A DNA stretch of 64,000 nucleotides from Macquaria australasica (GCA_005408345.1 SEMN01000615.1:1-64000), one strand, 5' to 3'. Counted from the stretch's first letter, positions 43,441-56,989 are shown. Numbers and translations: made by a program. Notes: generated from the sequence alone by a model not told the origin.

Positions 43441-44039
43441 CTTATTCATAGACAAAGTAAAGGTGGGCAAGACAGAGATACAATCTATCCTTCAGAACAG
43501 GACATTTCTGTTATGTACATATATCAGGATTATTTAAAAAATATTTTATTTCTAATTTATTGATCTGTACATTATGATTTGTTATCATGTTATTGTCGTC
43601 TGAGGTGTCTTGTGAGTCCACACAGACTGAGCTCCAAAGAAAAAGTTAAATGCAACATTTATAATTGATCAGTGGATTAAAACATTTGACTTAGACGTAG
43701 ACGTCCACTTTTTATTGGTCACACTCCTTTTATACATGTACGTTTATGCTTTTTTATTGATCTATTCATTAATAAAAAAATTTAATCGAGTAGAAAAAAA
43801 AGTAAGTTTCATCTAAAATGTTGTGTGTCCCCCAGGGCCAATATTATCCTGTAGGAACATTATAGATGCCACAAAAGACAGTAAGATCTCCACAGACTCT
43901 TGAGGAAAAGCTGCATTTTTATTGTGATTTTTTCCCCTTGCAGGGCAGATCCATGCTTGTATAGAGGAGGGATAATCACATGCACAGCTTATCTTGGAAA
44001 TGTGTTCTCCTTTATGTGAAGAGGACATTTTTCTGTTGT
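43441..44039. other. AT-rich intergenic stretch
   Basis: Nothing supportable seen. Confidence 0.5.
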
Positions 44040-44345
44040 TCAGAAGGTATATATCTGTGTGGTGGTTTTTTCTTTTTTTCCTACCATCACTGGAGGAGGT
44101 GGAGGGCGGATTAAAGTGAGGCTAATCTCCAATCCGGGCCTCCTCCTTCGTTCCTTCAGTTCAGCCTCCCTGCAGCTGCCAGGTTGCTGTTCCACTTCTC
44201 CGCGGCGGCTTTTATTCATGAGAAAGAGGGGACGATGGGGGGAAACAAGCAAAATGAAAATGGCAGCTGTTTGTTTACGCGTTCCCACGACTCCATGCCA
44301 ATTAAGCATCGTCATTCCGTCAGCCGCTTGTCTTCCCTGATTAGA
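44040..44345. promoter_or_regulatory. Candidate conserved non-coding block 11
   Basis: A strongly CNE-like block: E-box CAGCTG (44264-44269) directly before a forkhead-like TGTTTAC (44272-44278), then CCAATTAAGC (44298-44307) and GATTAGACACC. It ends abruptly at the GA/TA array at 44347. No repeat or domain. Confidence 0.4.
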
Positions 44346-44346
44346 C

Positions 44347-44461
44347 ACCCCTCAGCAGACAAGAGAGAGGGAGAGAGAGATTGTATATATATATATGAGA
44401 CAGAGAGTATATATATAGACGGACAAGATATATATATCATATATATATATATAGACAAGAG

Positions 44462-44498
<37 letters not shown>

Positions 44499-44517
44499 GG
44501 ACAGACAGAGCCAGGAG

Positions 44518-44557
<40 letters not shown>

Positions 44558-45086
44558 GGGATGACAGAGGAGAGAGAGAGGAGAGACAGACAGAGCGAGA
44601 GAGAGAGAGAGAGAGAGGAGACAGAGAGAGGGACAGACAGAGAGAGAGAGAGACAGAGAGAGGGACAGACAGAGAGAGAGAGAGAGAGAGACGGAGAGAT
44701 ATATAGTCAAGAGACATATATTAGACCAACAAGTATATATATCAGACATATCATATATATATATATATTAATCAAGCACGTTATTTTAATATATATATAT
44801 ATATATTTAATGTCAAGTTGTTTTATATATATATATATATATATACTTATCAAGAGCCTATATATATGCATCACATCATATTTCATATATATATATATAT
44901 ATGCATCATATCATGGTTTATATATATATATATAATGCTATCAAGAGCCATATTATGGTTATTTATATATATATATGCATCGCATATTATTTACATATAT
45001 GGTTATGGACAAGGACAGAGCATATCGCGAGGCGAGAGCATGAATTTGCGAGAAGGTTTACATATATATATATATATATATGAGTT
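44347..45086. repeat. Compound GA / TA low-complexity array (about 740 bp)
   Basis: GA tracts (44360-44382, 44510-44700) and many (TA)n tracts (such as 44465-44494, 44822-44846, 45060-45081) alternate with short recurring words. TCAAG recurs at 44707, 44772, 44813, 44850 and 44941, and ATGCATC near 44867, 44900 and 44975, so the TA part looks like a decayed tandem array with variable TA length. The open frames (poly Ile-Tyr, Arg-Glu, Leu-Ser) are composition artefacts. Confidence 0.9.
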
Positions 45087-46660
45087 CCCGACATGAGCCC
45101 CGACCCAAGCACCGCCACCAAACCAATACCGCCTGCCTCATAACCAAACATGACCAATGGGTAACAATAACTTTGTCCACTTCCGAACGACCCAATTATT
45201 ATTACAATGGCTGGACAGGCTGATTTAGACCACCTGTATCAGAATATATAGGGAGATTATTCTCACATGTAGAATCATTATTGGCCACTTTATCTGTAGT
45301 CTAATGGCGATTTATTCAGGATTATATCCACTCCTGTGAGAACATAAAATAATAGTCACACAGTTTCTATCATAATTTATAGGATTACATCTTTTTTTCA
45401 CTATATAGGAAGATTTAGACCAACCAATCCATAATCTAGTATAAAATTAAAATTATTTTGTCATGAAGGCCTAAAAAAAAAGTTTTAAAAAGTACAGAAG
45501 CATTACTAACCCGCTTGAGACTGAGTTGAGATTGTTCACACCGCCGGTCAGTGCAGCGTTACCTTGAAACCATTTAGGCAAAATAAGAGACAAAAAACTT
45601 TATTTCACAGATGTATAAGAGCAAAGATTTAACAATGAGTGTTTCAGTTATTGATTTAAATTTTTTTTCACTTTCTGCTTCTTTATTGAAGAATCTGATC
45701 TGATCCTGAAACCATTTAAGGTCGAATACAGCCTACAACAATATATAATATAATATATAAAATGGCTGGTTTGAAGCCATTATTGTAAAATGATTTTAAA
45801 GATAAAACCATATTTTCCAAAACTAGACAACTTTAAACCAGCGAATTATATAGAATATATTAATTATGTAATGACATGGCGACGCTTGAGTTAGTTTATG
45901 TGCTGATACAGAAAGAAACGTCTTTTCTGACAATTACTGGTATCGAAAAAATGAAGTTTGGTAGATAATTTAACTCATTTATAAACTGAATTTTAGGCTG
46001 TGGATCCTGGTGATATTTCTGAAAAAATATTTTAGTATTAATATTTAGTTACAATTCGTTATTCTGAAATAATGAAGTTAACGAATTGTTGCCTGATTAA
46101 TGACGTGCTGAAGCTGATCACACATTATGACACAGGGCTGCAGTGTGTTCAGTGTTAATCCACAGAAAGGAGACGAACTCTGTGTCAAAATCAAACTGTC
46201 AAACCATCATTTCTTTTCCATTATGCAGCCAAACCCATTAGAGCTCTGAATGTTGGAACTAAACCAAACCTCTAACAGAAAACTCTGGTTTTGTTGACAC
46301 GAGGCGGGCCGTCCTGTAACCACAACACTGCAGGTCTGACTGCAGCAGCAGCAGAGAAGAAGAGTCCTTCAGCATGACGGATGTGTGTTTCTGCTTATTA
46401 TTGGATTACTTCACGGTTTAAATTGCAATTAGGCTCAAATGACTCACCAGATATGAACCACAATAATCTGAATCCATGGCACTGTTGTATGAATGCACAG
46501 GAGTTCTGTCAGACCTGAAAGTGTTCCTCTGTATGCTCTAATAATAATAATAATAATCATAATAATAACATTTATAAAGTAAAAATAAACACAAAGATTT
46601 TATTTCTCTGCATGTTGTCCTGTCATGAAATAAATTCAGGCCTTAAAATTAAATCAGAAG
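45087..46660. other. AT-rich intergenic stretch
   Basis: No gene. A TAA/AAT microsatellite lies at about 46540-46570. Some words (AAACCATTTA with GGC or AAGGTC at 45567 and 45709) hint at local similarity, but too weakly to call. Confidence 0.5.
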
Positions 46661-46668
46661 ACGTGACA

Positions 46669-46812
46669 CCACACACACACACACACACACAATGCTGCAG
46701 TTTAACTGATTAAAGGGGATAATGACAGCAGATGCACATGCACATGGATAAGGCCTACACACTTCAGGTTATTATGGGAATATTACAAGAATACGCTATA
46801 AACTCACCATTG

Positions 46813-46869
<57 letters not shown>
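46669..46869. repeat. Two (CA)n microsatellites
   Basis: CA runs at about 46670-46691 and 46817-46868; the latter is about 26 units, the longest CA tract of the window. Confidence 0.95.
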
Positions 46870-48650
46870 CACATAACTGTGGGAAAATATGTATGAAAAA
46901 TATTACAAGGATTTGACCATATGGAACAATAAAAGGTCCCAAATAGAGAAAGAGGTAAAGATTTACAGGGCTGAATGAAATACAGTTTATAGATGGGGAA
47001 AAAACTCTAAATTGAATTAAAAATTAAATTAAAAAAGTCTACTAATGTAAAGTGAGTGAGTTTGTCATTTGTTTGACTTCACTACATTTCAAAGCAAACA
47101 TTTATCTTTTAACTTGACTAGATTTACTTTATATCTTATCCCCCAATTTTTTTTTAAAAACTGTACTTGAAATTATTGGCGCTACACTCTGCTAAACTTA
47201 AAGTATAAAGTAATTCCTTTAAAAAGAGAGAAAGTCCTGATGTTCCCCAGTTAGTTAGCAGATTAGACATCATCCAGACTAACTGAGCAGACACCAACAT
47301 GGCTGACAGCTGAAGCTATGCAGCTATGATTTCCCAAAGGTGCAATTCCACTAATGACCACTTGATGCTGGCTTCAGGAAAACTTAAATGTATTGAAGTG
47401 ACTGGGGAAAAAACCCTAAAATGTCCCCGTAGATATACTACATACATCATGTTTTCCATAAGAAACTGGGATCTCAGTACTTACTCGAACCTCCTGTAAT
47501 CTGAGTCTTGGTTATAGTTCCTTTGATTGACAGGTGTCTCAGCCTGTCACAAACAACAGTGATGCTGGCAGCTTTTTCTCCCCGTTGCCTAAATCTGTAT
47601 TTCAAGGCTTCGCAAACACATCAGCAGACTATAAACACATAAATCCATGTGTGTGTAGAGTGTGTGAGATTAAACCACTAGACTAAAGGATAAGCTAAAG
47701 TGCTGCTGTGGGTAAAAGTGCAAAGTTTTGATACTGATACATACAATGATTCCTTTCCAAAACATTCACAATAAGTAGACAGAAGGGTGAATTCTGTTTG
47801 TTATCTTCGCGTTTCGTGTCCATTCACTCTTTAGTTCCTCATCCTCTCTAGTTGAAAAGGTGCATTAGTCATTTAAATAAGCTGCAGTGCTGCTTGAAGC
47901 TCTAATGTGTTTTGTCAGTCGTGAAGAAGAGAAGCAGGTGGAAATGTCACAGAGTATTACCTGGAGTTAAGTACACGAAGAGAAGATATTAGCAGATTTA
48001 TTTTTTATTCACATCAGATACAAACAGGAAAGAGTGAGACAGAGAGGAAAAAAGACAAATCCATTCAACTAGCAAAAATTAAATTGATGGGTTTTTTTCC
48101 TCAAGGGATTTTGGCGGTTGTGTTTTTGGTATTTGCACCCCAGGCCAGTAGGGGGCAATAAACAAAAGTTATGGTGGTGGCTCTCACTATAAAGCTATAT
48201 AATTCACCTGAGCACATGGTTGTTGGTTTGTTTGTTTGGATGGTGGTGAGAAACAGCAGTTCACACAAACATGATTACAAGAAAAGTAAAACTTCCAAGA
48301 CCTCTGCTTCAGGTCAGTGTTTATCACATTAAACCCTAATGCCATCCACTACCATCATGCTAATTAGCTATCTTAGCTGTAAAGTTTTGGACAGTTTGTT
48401 GCCACTATGGCAGTTTTGTGACCAAAAAGATGTTGGTTTTGACTGCTGCAGTCTGGCAGCAAGCCCTCATTACACCTGATCAGCAATGTCATATGATTGT
48501 TTTTTGGGCTACATATCACATTCTTTCATTGCTTTCCTGTTGTTTTATTTTATTTATTTATTTATTTTTGTTCTTTAGAAATCTGAATCTGAATCTGCTC
48601 CTGCTGCCATGAAACAAACACACCCGGAGTCACAGTGAGTATTCAAGTAT
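46870..48650. other. Intergenic stretch without a recognisable gene
   Basis: Nothing supportable. A TTTA/ATTT-rich patch lies near 48546-48570. Confidence 0.5.
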
Positions 48651-48659
48651 TTTATAGTA

Positions 48660-48970
48660 TACTGTATGTTGCCAGCCGAGTCGACATCTCAGAAGCCTTG
48701 CCTAAATGAACTTCCCAGTGCTGAGGCCTGAGCTGCCTCCTTCCCTCCATCTGAACAGCCTCTCCACCCAGACAGCAAGACGGACAGCCTGCAAACATAA
48801 TACTTCATGTCTGCATGTGGAGGGGGCCTCTCTCTCTCTGGCCCCTCAGAAGAAAGTGGAAGGGGGTTCTGCAGGCTCGTTGCCTCTCAGACAGGCCTGA
48901 TCCCACGGTCTCCTCCTGAGAAGCAGCCAAAAGTTGACTTTGTTGCTTCTTTGTGCTCGGCTCATTTTAG
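48660..48970. promoter_or_regulatory. Weak candidate conserved non-coding block 12
   Basis: A GC-richer repeat-free stretch with overlapping open frames that show no domain. Low support. Confidence 0.2.
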
Positions 48971-49319
48971 GTTCACATGTAGGCACTTTTGACCAAACTG
49001 TCACAGGAACTAAACTCAGAAACTAGACCAGGAACTAAAGGTTTTTTGACACACTCATTTCTACGTTTACATCTCAGGAGCCAAGAAGATTAGGTCAATT
49101 AATGTAGACTGATACCAGCTAAAAGCAATGGTTTGGTTTAAGATATAATGCAGAAGACATCAGATAGGCAAGACAACTCTCTCTGGCTGGTTTTCTGGTT
49201 GTTTTCCTTCCACAGTGATTCTGGTCCCTGTAACAGTAGTGAAGCACCTCACTTGGAGACTGTCCTCCCAAGAAAAACAACAGCATCGGTTATTCCAGCT
49301 GTGTTTACATTCAATTGAC

Positions 49320-49690
49320 TAAGCTCTCAGCGGCTGTAGGAGTTATGACTCTTGTCTGCTGGGAGCAAAGGAGGAAGTCAGGAGTTTCACTGTTCGTTTC
49401 CTGCCGATAACTTTGGTTCCTTTTAACCATGAACAAGATCATTCCCTAACCATATCCACGTGGTTATTATTGTAACCAAGGTCTCCTAATCTTTTTAACC
49501 CAAATCATGATCTCTCCGTAACCCTAACCAACCACTAACCATAGCGTTGTCGCATCATAAAACAGATTTAGTTTTCAACTGTGATTTGTAACGATTTGTA
49601 ATGATTTGTAACGCTTCTACACATTGTCAAAATGATGTATTTTGTCGTTTTAATTTGAAGGACTGGTTGCATACTTGGCATTCTATCCAG
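49320..49690 (+). repeat. Interspersed repeat, same family as copies A/B
   Basis: Shares GGGAGCAAAGGAGGAAGTCA with copy B, then GTAACCCTAACCAACC, TTTTGTCGTTTTAATTTGAA. It contains a 10-bp unit GATTTGTAAC repeated three times (49583-49612). Confidence 0.6.
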
Positions 49691-50159
49691 AGGTCATTAC
49701 ATTTGGCTTGAAGCATGAGGAATTACTGGCAAACAGATGTCAACAAGTCTGTTTACCCTACAAAGCATTGCTTTGTGGATTGAGTTCTCACAGCTAACAA
49801 GCCTCTCCAAATCCACAACAAACTACGGTTCTCGCTATGTTTTCAGATGAATTTGTGTATTTAATTTAAGTTCTTTACTGGTCATTGGCTATTTGGTTTG
49901 GTCACTCTCACCTGAATGAAGGAATCAAACTAAACTGAAACACTGATGGATCTGCTTTTGAGATTGAATCAGGCTTTTGTTGAATCAGAAATCTGATCCA
50001 CAGAAGCAGATTTTTACATTTTGAACATGTTCGCCAAAAACTGCACTGGACTGGAGGATTCACTGATGTTACATGTGTAGCTGTGATTCACAGTTGTTTG
50101 CTGCTTGCTTAACCCAGCGTAACACTTCCTGTTCATTTTCACGGATTCCTCAAAGGTGT

Positions 50160-50910
50160 CATTCATGATACCAAGAATCGTATTCATAAATGCCTCCGTC
50201 CGGTGCACTGCCGTTCTTCTCTAACAGCCCTGGAATGATGCAGAGTTGTTTGTGACGGCATTACCATGAGAAAGCACCTCCAGCTCACTGCACTTATTTG
50301 ACCTCTGACCTCCCCTTTGTGCCACCCAGACAGCAAATTGCTGCCGTGGTAGCGGCGGGTCCCTCGCTGCTCCACTGCCACTCCCGTCCTCTCGTCAGGG
50401 GGAGAAGAGTGGGTGGATGTCTCTCAATCAGGTCGTTTAATACCAAAGTCAATTCCCATATACACCCCCCCCCCAACGCCCTCCAAAAACACACACCATC
50501 ACACACGCTCCCACACACTTAACCAGACAGGCTGGAGGACTCTGTCTCAGCAGCCTTTCTTTGCCACCCTGCTCCTGTCTGCACCCCCTTTTCTTGTCTG
50601 AGTTTTAATGAAGAGAGGGGGACCCATGGAAGGGACATGATTAGGGGGACCCTAAGACCGCGAGGCCATAGACTTTGCATGTGTGTATATCTGTGTGTGT
50701 GTGTGTGTGTGTCTGGCTTTGGAGGTTTAATCCCATAGAGTTGAAACGGGATGAGAAACATATGCAGCATATTACGGGTACATCGCATTCACAGCAGCAT
50801 CAATGGTGTCCTCTGTTTTTACCATCAAAGCCTGGGAACGTCTTTGTGCACGCTGCTGCTGCCATATGCTAATCGCCGCATCTGCTTTCAACACTAAAGC
50901 GGTTTTGATT
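50160..50910. promoter_or_regulatory. Candidate conserved non-coding block 13
   Basis: A balanced block, GC-rich at 50330-50420, with a C-rich tract near 50466-50475 and a GT microsatellite at about 50690-50712. After it, CCATATGCTAATCGCCGCAT (50861-50880) contains an octamer-like ATGCTAAT. No domain in open frames on either strand. Confidence 0.33.
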
Positions 50911-52565
50911 ACAACAATGTTGTTTTCAGATTTTTGTAGCCTACAGATATGTGGTTTATTTTAATGCAAAACCTAATTATCATAAAGACAAAGTGGTGAG
51001 GATGTTTTATTGCAGCAAAGACTTTAGATTTTGCAGAGTTTTGCACGACGTACTACATCAGCAACTGTGTTTTGCATTTTGTACTATTTTGCACTCTTGT
51101 ACATGACGAAAATGTATTACTTACCTAACTTGACATCCATTGCTGATTTGATGTCAACCCTGCATGTTTTTTTTTCTTGAATAAGCACAGTAATGTATCC
51201 CAGAGCTCTAGATCCCAGCCACTGAATGTGTGTGTGTGTCAGTGGGTCATGCAGCTTTAAAGAGCTCCTAACCCTGAAAGAATTTCATTAGTCTAGATTT
51301 AAATGCGAAGTTTAAACATCCCCATGATGGTCTAAATGATGTTTCAGAGGCTTTCCCACCCTGGTTAGAGTAAAAGCCTAAAGAGACACTGACATTTATG
51401 GCATGAAAATTATGAGATTTAGGCAGATATCATCTACTTAAGATGAAAATATAACTGTTGGTCTTTAAAAGCCAGAATATCAGCTAATACACTTTTTATG
51501 ATCAACTTTACGTGACAGAAAGGGTCTCCAGTGAGACCGGGGACTCAGGGATCCACACTAAGCTAGCTAAATCTGAAAGCACGTACAAAATAGTGATTTG
51601 ATCAGAGCTCATAAATGCTACCTGTTAACCAGGGTGTCAGTCTGCTCCCCCAATTTTTGAAACTTTCCAAAACCGACAATCCAACAGTCATGCCCACTTT
51701 GTGCTGTGATTGGTCATGTGTGCTTGTGCGGTCTTGCAGAACTAAAACTCGATTGCAGCTGTCGAGCTTTACAACACGTTTGTAAGTGAAAATCGATGCT
51801 GTGGACCAAATTTAAAAACTAAAATATAAAATTAGAAAAAAAAAGTCTTGCAAAAAGGGCCCGTATCTTGTCAGAGGCCTAAAAGGGCAGGTGCTTGAGC
51901 ACCACCTGGGGATTATCTGTGCATGTTCCTGATGGTCTGAGAAGGCTGCTGAAGGCTGATGTTATTGTGAAGGTTCAGTAGGTTCATTGGAGACCAGGTC
52001 TGCCCTGAGTGTCTCTCTAATCACCGACACTTACCTCTGATTGCTCATTGTCCTGGACAAGACTGCAGCCGGCTGTAGGAGGCCATCAAGATGCTTCGCC
52101 CTCTCCCTTCTTCTTTCCCAGGGGGACAGTCAGTCCCACATGTAGAGGTCAAGTGACGAGCTGCGACTTCCCTTCCTTTCTCTTCCTGCCCCCACAGGTC
52201 CATTCTGGAGGCTTTGATTCACACCAGCTTCATCTATTAGCTCTCCGAGGTCAGAGAGTATTTGTGTCAGCCTTGACTTGTCCTGGTGTTTTTTTTAGTG
52301 AGGTCTCATGGAGGAACACTGCACATAACACACACTGATATGTTCAGGAGGTAATGGCTGGGGTTTAGAGCAAAATGGTTGCCATGACTCCAGGAGTGAA
52401 ATGTCACTTAAGACCTTCCTGTGTGCGTCTGCTGATTTGAAGGGAAGAGCAGAGTAAAGGAAAACAGGTGCAGTGACCTTGTGGGTTTGACCTCACAATG
52501 CCTGCAGATTACAGCCCAGCATTTCTCAGTGGTGTCGAGGTATATACACCTACACCTATACAGTA
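50911..52565. other. Intergenic stretch without a recognisable gene
   Basis: No repeat family named and no exon seen. Confidence 0.5.
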
Positions 52566-52574
52566 TTATATATG

Positions 52575-52577
<3 letters not shown>

Positions 52578-52612
<35 letters not shown>
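52578..52612. repeat. (TA)n microsatellite
   Basis: An uninterrupted TA run of about 17 units. Confidence 0.95.
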
Positions 52613-52615
<3 letters not shown>

Positions 52616-52779
52616 ATGTCAGGTAATGTCATGTGTGTCATACAGACCACATTCACTTTTGATGGTCCTTTATTTTAGTTTAGTTTCTGAGATTTTGATT
52701 CCTCTTGGGATCACAGCTCTCATGGCAACCAAAGCAGCAGGCCACTTAGTGGAGGTGTGGGAGGTTAATTTTAGGTCTA

Positions 52780-53050
52780 CAACTAAGGCTTGTTTTTATT
52801 TTTGATTAATCTCTTGATTTTTTTTGGGGGGGGGGATAAATCTACTAATTGTTTATCTAGAAAATGTAAAAACAGTGAAAAATGCCCAGCACAAGTTCCA
52901 GTGGTCCATGGTGACGTCTTTAGGTTAATCAATTTAGAATGATATAAAACAGAGAAAAGTAGAGAATCCTCATATTGGAGAAGCTGGAACCAGGAAATGT
53001 TTTGCAATTTTGCTTGATGAATGACTTAAAAGATTGAGTGACAACATTTT
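52780..53050 (+). mobile_element. Non-autonomous hAT-like element (CGATTAAT family), second copy
   Basis: Runs CTACAACTAAGGCTTG, TTTGATTAATCTCTTGATT, CTACTAATTGTTTATCTAG, AAATGTAAAAACAGTGAAAA, then GAGAAGCTGGAACCAGGAAA and TTGATGAATGACTTAAAAGA, the plus-strand order of the family seen inverted at 14371-14615. A G10 run lies at about 52826-52835. Non-coding. Confidence 0.65.
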
Positions 53051-53329
53051 CTGCCAGTGGACTAATGATAACTGGATTATCATGTGAAAGTTTGACCCTG
53101 TCACCCCCACAAGCAAACTCAGCACAGCAGGGAGTGGGGAGGGACAATAATAACCTCCCCCCAAGGGGACTGTAGCACTCAGAGCCTACAGGTGGATGCT
53201 GGGGTGGAGGTGGGGGCTTATTCTGCAGTGAACAGCAGCAGCAGCAAGCGACAGCAGCCCAGTATCTCTAAGAATTACATCAATATTGGGTGATCATGAT
53301 CTACATCCAGTGCCAATGTTCAGTGCCAA

Positions 53330-53640
53330 TGCAGGAAGTAATGCTCCCCTATATGTAGTGAGGCAGAACGTCCCGTCACAGACCAGCAATAAATGTTCAC
53401 CTTTTAATTAATCATAATAACGATCTCTCCCTAACCTTAACCATACCATAGTTGCCATGCGCCGATACTGCAGGAAACAAAGTCTTTAAAACATTTCTTT
53501 TTTTTTTTTTGCAGAATCATCCAATATTGACATACTTGGCTTTCAGGTGAAGTCCACAAACATAATGCAAAGGGTGCTTTGTGGACTCGAGTTAACTGCC
53601 TGAACTTGATTTGGATTCAGCCATGACCATCTACCGTACA
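53330..53640 (+). repeat. Interspersed repeat fragment (A/B family)
   Basis: AACGATCTCTCCCTAACCTT, AACCATACCATAGTTG and AATATTGACATACTTGGC parallel parts of the copies at 49.4 and 54.0 kb. Confidence 0.5.
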
Positions 53641-53849
53641 TGAAAAACTCGACAACATGTGTTACTACCATCTGTTGCGTACCTTGCTGTTAGTAAAGTT
53701 CATTTTGTTTTCTCATTTCATGAAAAGCAAGCCCACGTGGAACTAACCTGCACCGCACTGGTTTTCATGGTTTCCAAGAAAAGCTACAAGATCACTCGTC
53801 TCAGCTAGTGCCCGAAAATAACTTATGTTAGTGTTCAAGTGACAAAGCC

Positions 53850-54420
53850 ATCTAGCAGCCTCAGTTATTATGACTCTTGTTTGTCAAAGGAGGAAGTCAG
53901 GTGACGTTGTTGTAGAGTTACAAAGTCCACAGATGGAGGAGGGTGAGGGGATAGATGAGTCAACAAAATGTTGAACCGTGACAAGAGATTCCCATTTCCT
54001 ACTGACAGTCATGATGACCACGATTCTCCGTAACCCTAACTGAGTCGCTTAAACCTAACCAAACCTTAACCATAGCGGCCTCAGATCAGCAAACTGTGGG
54101 GGAAAAAAAGCTGCACATGGGTTTTGTTTCCTCCATTTTCTTGGTTACCAGGGTGATGAGCCCCATCTAATATATGATTGGTTGCCTGAAAAAAATTGTA
54201 AAACAAGTGCAGAGATTTTCAACTAGAAGCGCCCGGAGCAGCCGCACAAAAAAGGTGGAGCTCTCTGAAAAGACGCTGGGTGCAGCACTTTCATACGCTA
54301 TCTCCTCATTGGGAACAACTGAAAAAAGATGCTATGTGGACACAGGCCCTTATATATGTGTCGAGTTACAAACAAGGTATTTTGTCATTTAGTTTGGAGG
54401 ACTTGTTAACGTTTCCCAGG
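53850..54420 (+). repeat. Interspersed repeat (A/B family)
   Basis: Shares TTATGACTCTTGTTTG, CAAAGGAGGAAGTCAGGTG, TACAAAGTCCACA, TCTCCGTAACCCTAACTGAG, TAAACCTAACCAAACCTTAA and TATTTTGTCATTTAGTTTGG with copies B and 49.4 kb. Confidence 0.6.
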
Positions 54421-55158
54421 AATTAGAAAGAGTAGTATTTCAGAAAAATAAAAGATCAAAAGAAAGTAAGATTTTAATGCTATTGTACTTCTGCACATGA
54501 TGAGTCAGAAAAGTTGTCATGGTTCATTTCATGGGGGCAGTAAGAGTGCAGAGGTGAAAACCAGAGCAGCCTGACGGCATTAAGGAAACATCCACTGTTT
54601 AAAACATGCTGCCTCTCAGCATCATGTGGGTTTTGTATAAACAGTCAAAATGTCTAACATTTGATTCAAATGAAATCACAGACTGTAGAGCACTTTGTAT
54701 TTTACTGCTTTGTAAAGAACAATGCACTTGACAACCTATTCACTTATATTTTCGTGGAGGAAAGCTGCATTATGGGCTTCACAGTCGATCTTTTTTCTTC
54801 AGTTTTATCTTATAGCTAGGCAACCTCGTGCAACAATTCAGCCGTGCGAGCCGTGTGATGGCTTTCTGTTGACTCTCAAACTGGATAAACAGCACGACTC
54901 TGAGAACAAAACTGCTAAAACTGTCTGTAACGAGTTGCATTTATAGACGTGGAGGAGTTTAACTTGCATCAAAACAACTTTTCAGCCCGTGATCGCTGTT
55001 GGGACACAATATTTGCTTCATCTCTCGTTTTTTTTGTTTCCACCTCCTTACTCTCACTTCATAAAGCTCTTGTGAAGTTGATCTAGAAACTGAAGACTTT
55101 TTGTTTAATGCTGACATGCAAATATATCAGACTTGTGAGAATTTGGAAACTGTGCACC
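54421..55158. other. Intergenic stretch without a recognisable gene
   Basis: Nothing supportable. A short frame at 54722-54946 has no domain. Confidence 0.5.
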
Positions 55159-55235
55159 GACAGCAGAGCTGGCCCATTAAGCAATATAAGAAGTTGCTTA
55201 GGGCCCCCTTGTCTCTGGGGGCCCCTTAAAAAATT
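55159..55235 (+). mobile_element. Possible hAT-type element terminus
   Basis: CAGCAGAGCTGGCCCATTAA, then TTGCTTAGGGCCCCCTTG and GGGGGCCCC, resembles the end of a widespread vertebrate element I recall (GCTGCTTAGGGCCCC type). The other end was not found. Confidence 0.4.
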
Positions 55236-56550
55236 ATTTTTTTTAATGAACACGAGACAATAATGAAATAAAAAGTGAACTTCCTAAACAAAAACTGACA
55301 ACAAATAGTGACAAAACAATGAGCTGAGAGACGGGCAAAATGGACAATTTAGGCAGGCTAAGTAAGTAATTTACTGTCCCGTACGAAACAAGCACTCCCA
55401 GGATTCTGTGGTAAAAACAAAACATCACATTTTGTGGTTGTATTAGATATCATAAGTTTAACAAACTGAATGAACAAGACAAGAAGGAAAGTCACCACAG
55501 TTTGCATCAGATCTTTTTGGTCATGTGTTATCCTTTCTACATTGTGTAGATTATGTGTGCTTAAACTAATATTTACAATACAAGTTGGTTCAGTGCCATG
55601 TGAAGTGGCAACATGTTCTTTAGTGTGTTGGTTTGTAATTTCTGCTGCAGGTCAGACTTGAGATGATGAAATGTGTTTGTTTTTAAAATTTAAAAGAAAA
55701 TCTTGCTTTGTCTTCATTTCATGCTACATACTAATTGCACACACTACAGCATATATTCATTTTCATAGTATACTGTTTTTCCCTGATAGTATTTAAGAAA
55801 TAAATGTATTTAACTATTTTGTACTAACAGGAAATGAAACAGTAAGTGCAGCAACATACATTCAATTGTCTGTTTTTTTCTTTTTTGTTTTGTAAAGCAC
55901 GTTGAGCTACAAACGGACGATTCATTATCAATCAAACTGCAACTTGGAAATGTCAGAACTTCATAAAGACAAAGATGTTTGTTTAAAGATTTATCTTTCA
56001 GTTTTCTTTGTGTTTTTTGTACATGTCCTTTGTGCTTTGCATTGTGGGACAATAGTGTCAATCAACAACACAGAAATAAAGCTTCTTTTTTTTAATATGC
56101 CTACTGACTTTTTATATACTTCACTTTGTCACTTTGCTAGTGTGAAGACTCAGAAGTAGTTTGTAAAATTGAATTGGGACACTGAAGTCAAAGGAACACG
56201 GAAGGAGGAGCTGTGGACATACAAGCATGGATGTTTTAGGCATAAATAAATGTGCTTTAGTTGCAATACATTTTTACTCTTTAATATGAAAACATATTTT
56301 CTTTATGTTGAAAGACACTGTAGCTTTTTTTTTAATTGCCTGGAGTTTTATTTTGGTCGATGGGAGCTTAATTAACCCTGAAAAAACAACAACATGACGA
56401 TTAAAAAGAAAATTTTTGCTTTAAAAACTTAAACACATTTGACTTTCAGAATGATTTTGCTCACATGAAATCAGATCACCTGCTGAAGATGAAGCTATTA
56501 AACCGTCGCTGGAGAGAAAGTGCTGCTGGAAATGAAGAATGTGTGTGAAA
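55236..56550. other. AT-rich intergenic stretch
   Basis: TAAAGCACGTTGAGCTAC (about 55894-55911) may be a LINE-tail trace. No gene seen. Confidence 0.45.
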
Positions 56551-56557
56551 GGGGCAG

Positions 56558-56560
<3 letters not shown>

Positions 56561-56593
<33 letters not shown>
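56561..56593. repeat. (CA)n microsatellite
   Basis: CA run of about 16 units. Confidence 0.95.
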
Positions 56594-56595
<2 letters not shown>

Positions 56596-56989
56596 GGCTG
56601 AGCTGTGGTGTAATCCAATCAGAGCTCCTGAATGAAAGAGGGAGGAGGCGTGCATGTGGATTAAGGTGTTCAACAACTAACCTTATGGGATCAAATAAAT
56701 CGACAGCGTCGCTCCCAGGAACAGGGCCTCACTGTTGCCCCTGCCTACGCCAAAAATACCATTATTTAGAGATTAGGCTATTAGAGAGTATTTTAGATCA
56801 TCAACTTGTGCCGTTTTCCAAGATTTTATTTTATTTTTTGTACAGTTTCCCTCAATGTGCCTCAAGTACTTGTGTGATTTTCCCAGGATGCATTTCAACA
56901 TCCTCCAGAAAAGTGTTTTCTTTTGCTGTCTGTGATGCTGTGATGTGGAAATTAGATTTATATACTACTAATTTGTTTTGCCAGTGAAC

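Noticed and set aside
44184..45096. Several long open frames of Ile-Tyr, Arg-Glu and Leu-Ser repeats
   Set aside because: They are translations of the GA/TA array, open on both strands and in several frames, with no real protein features.
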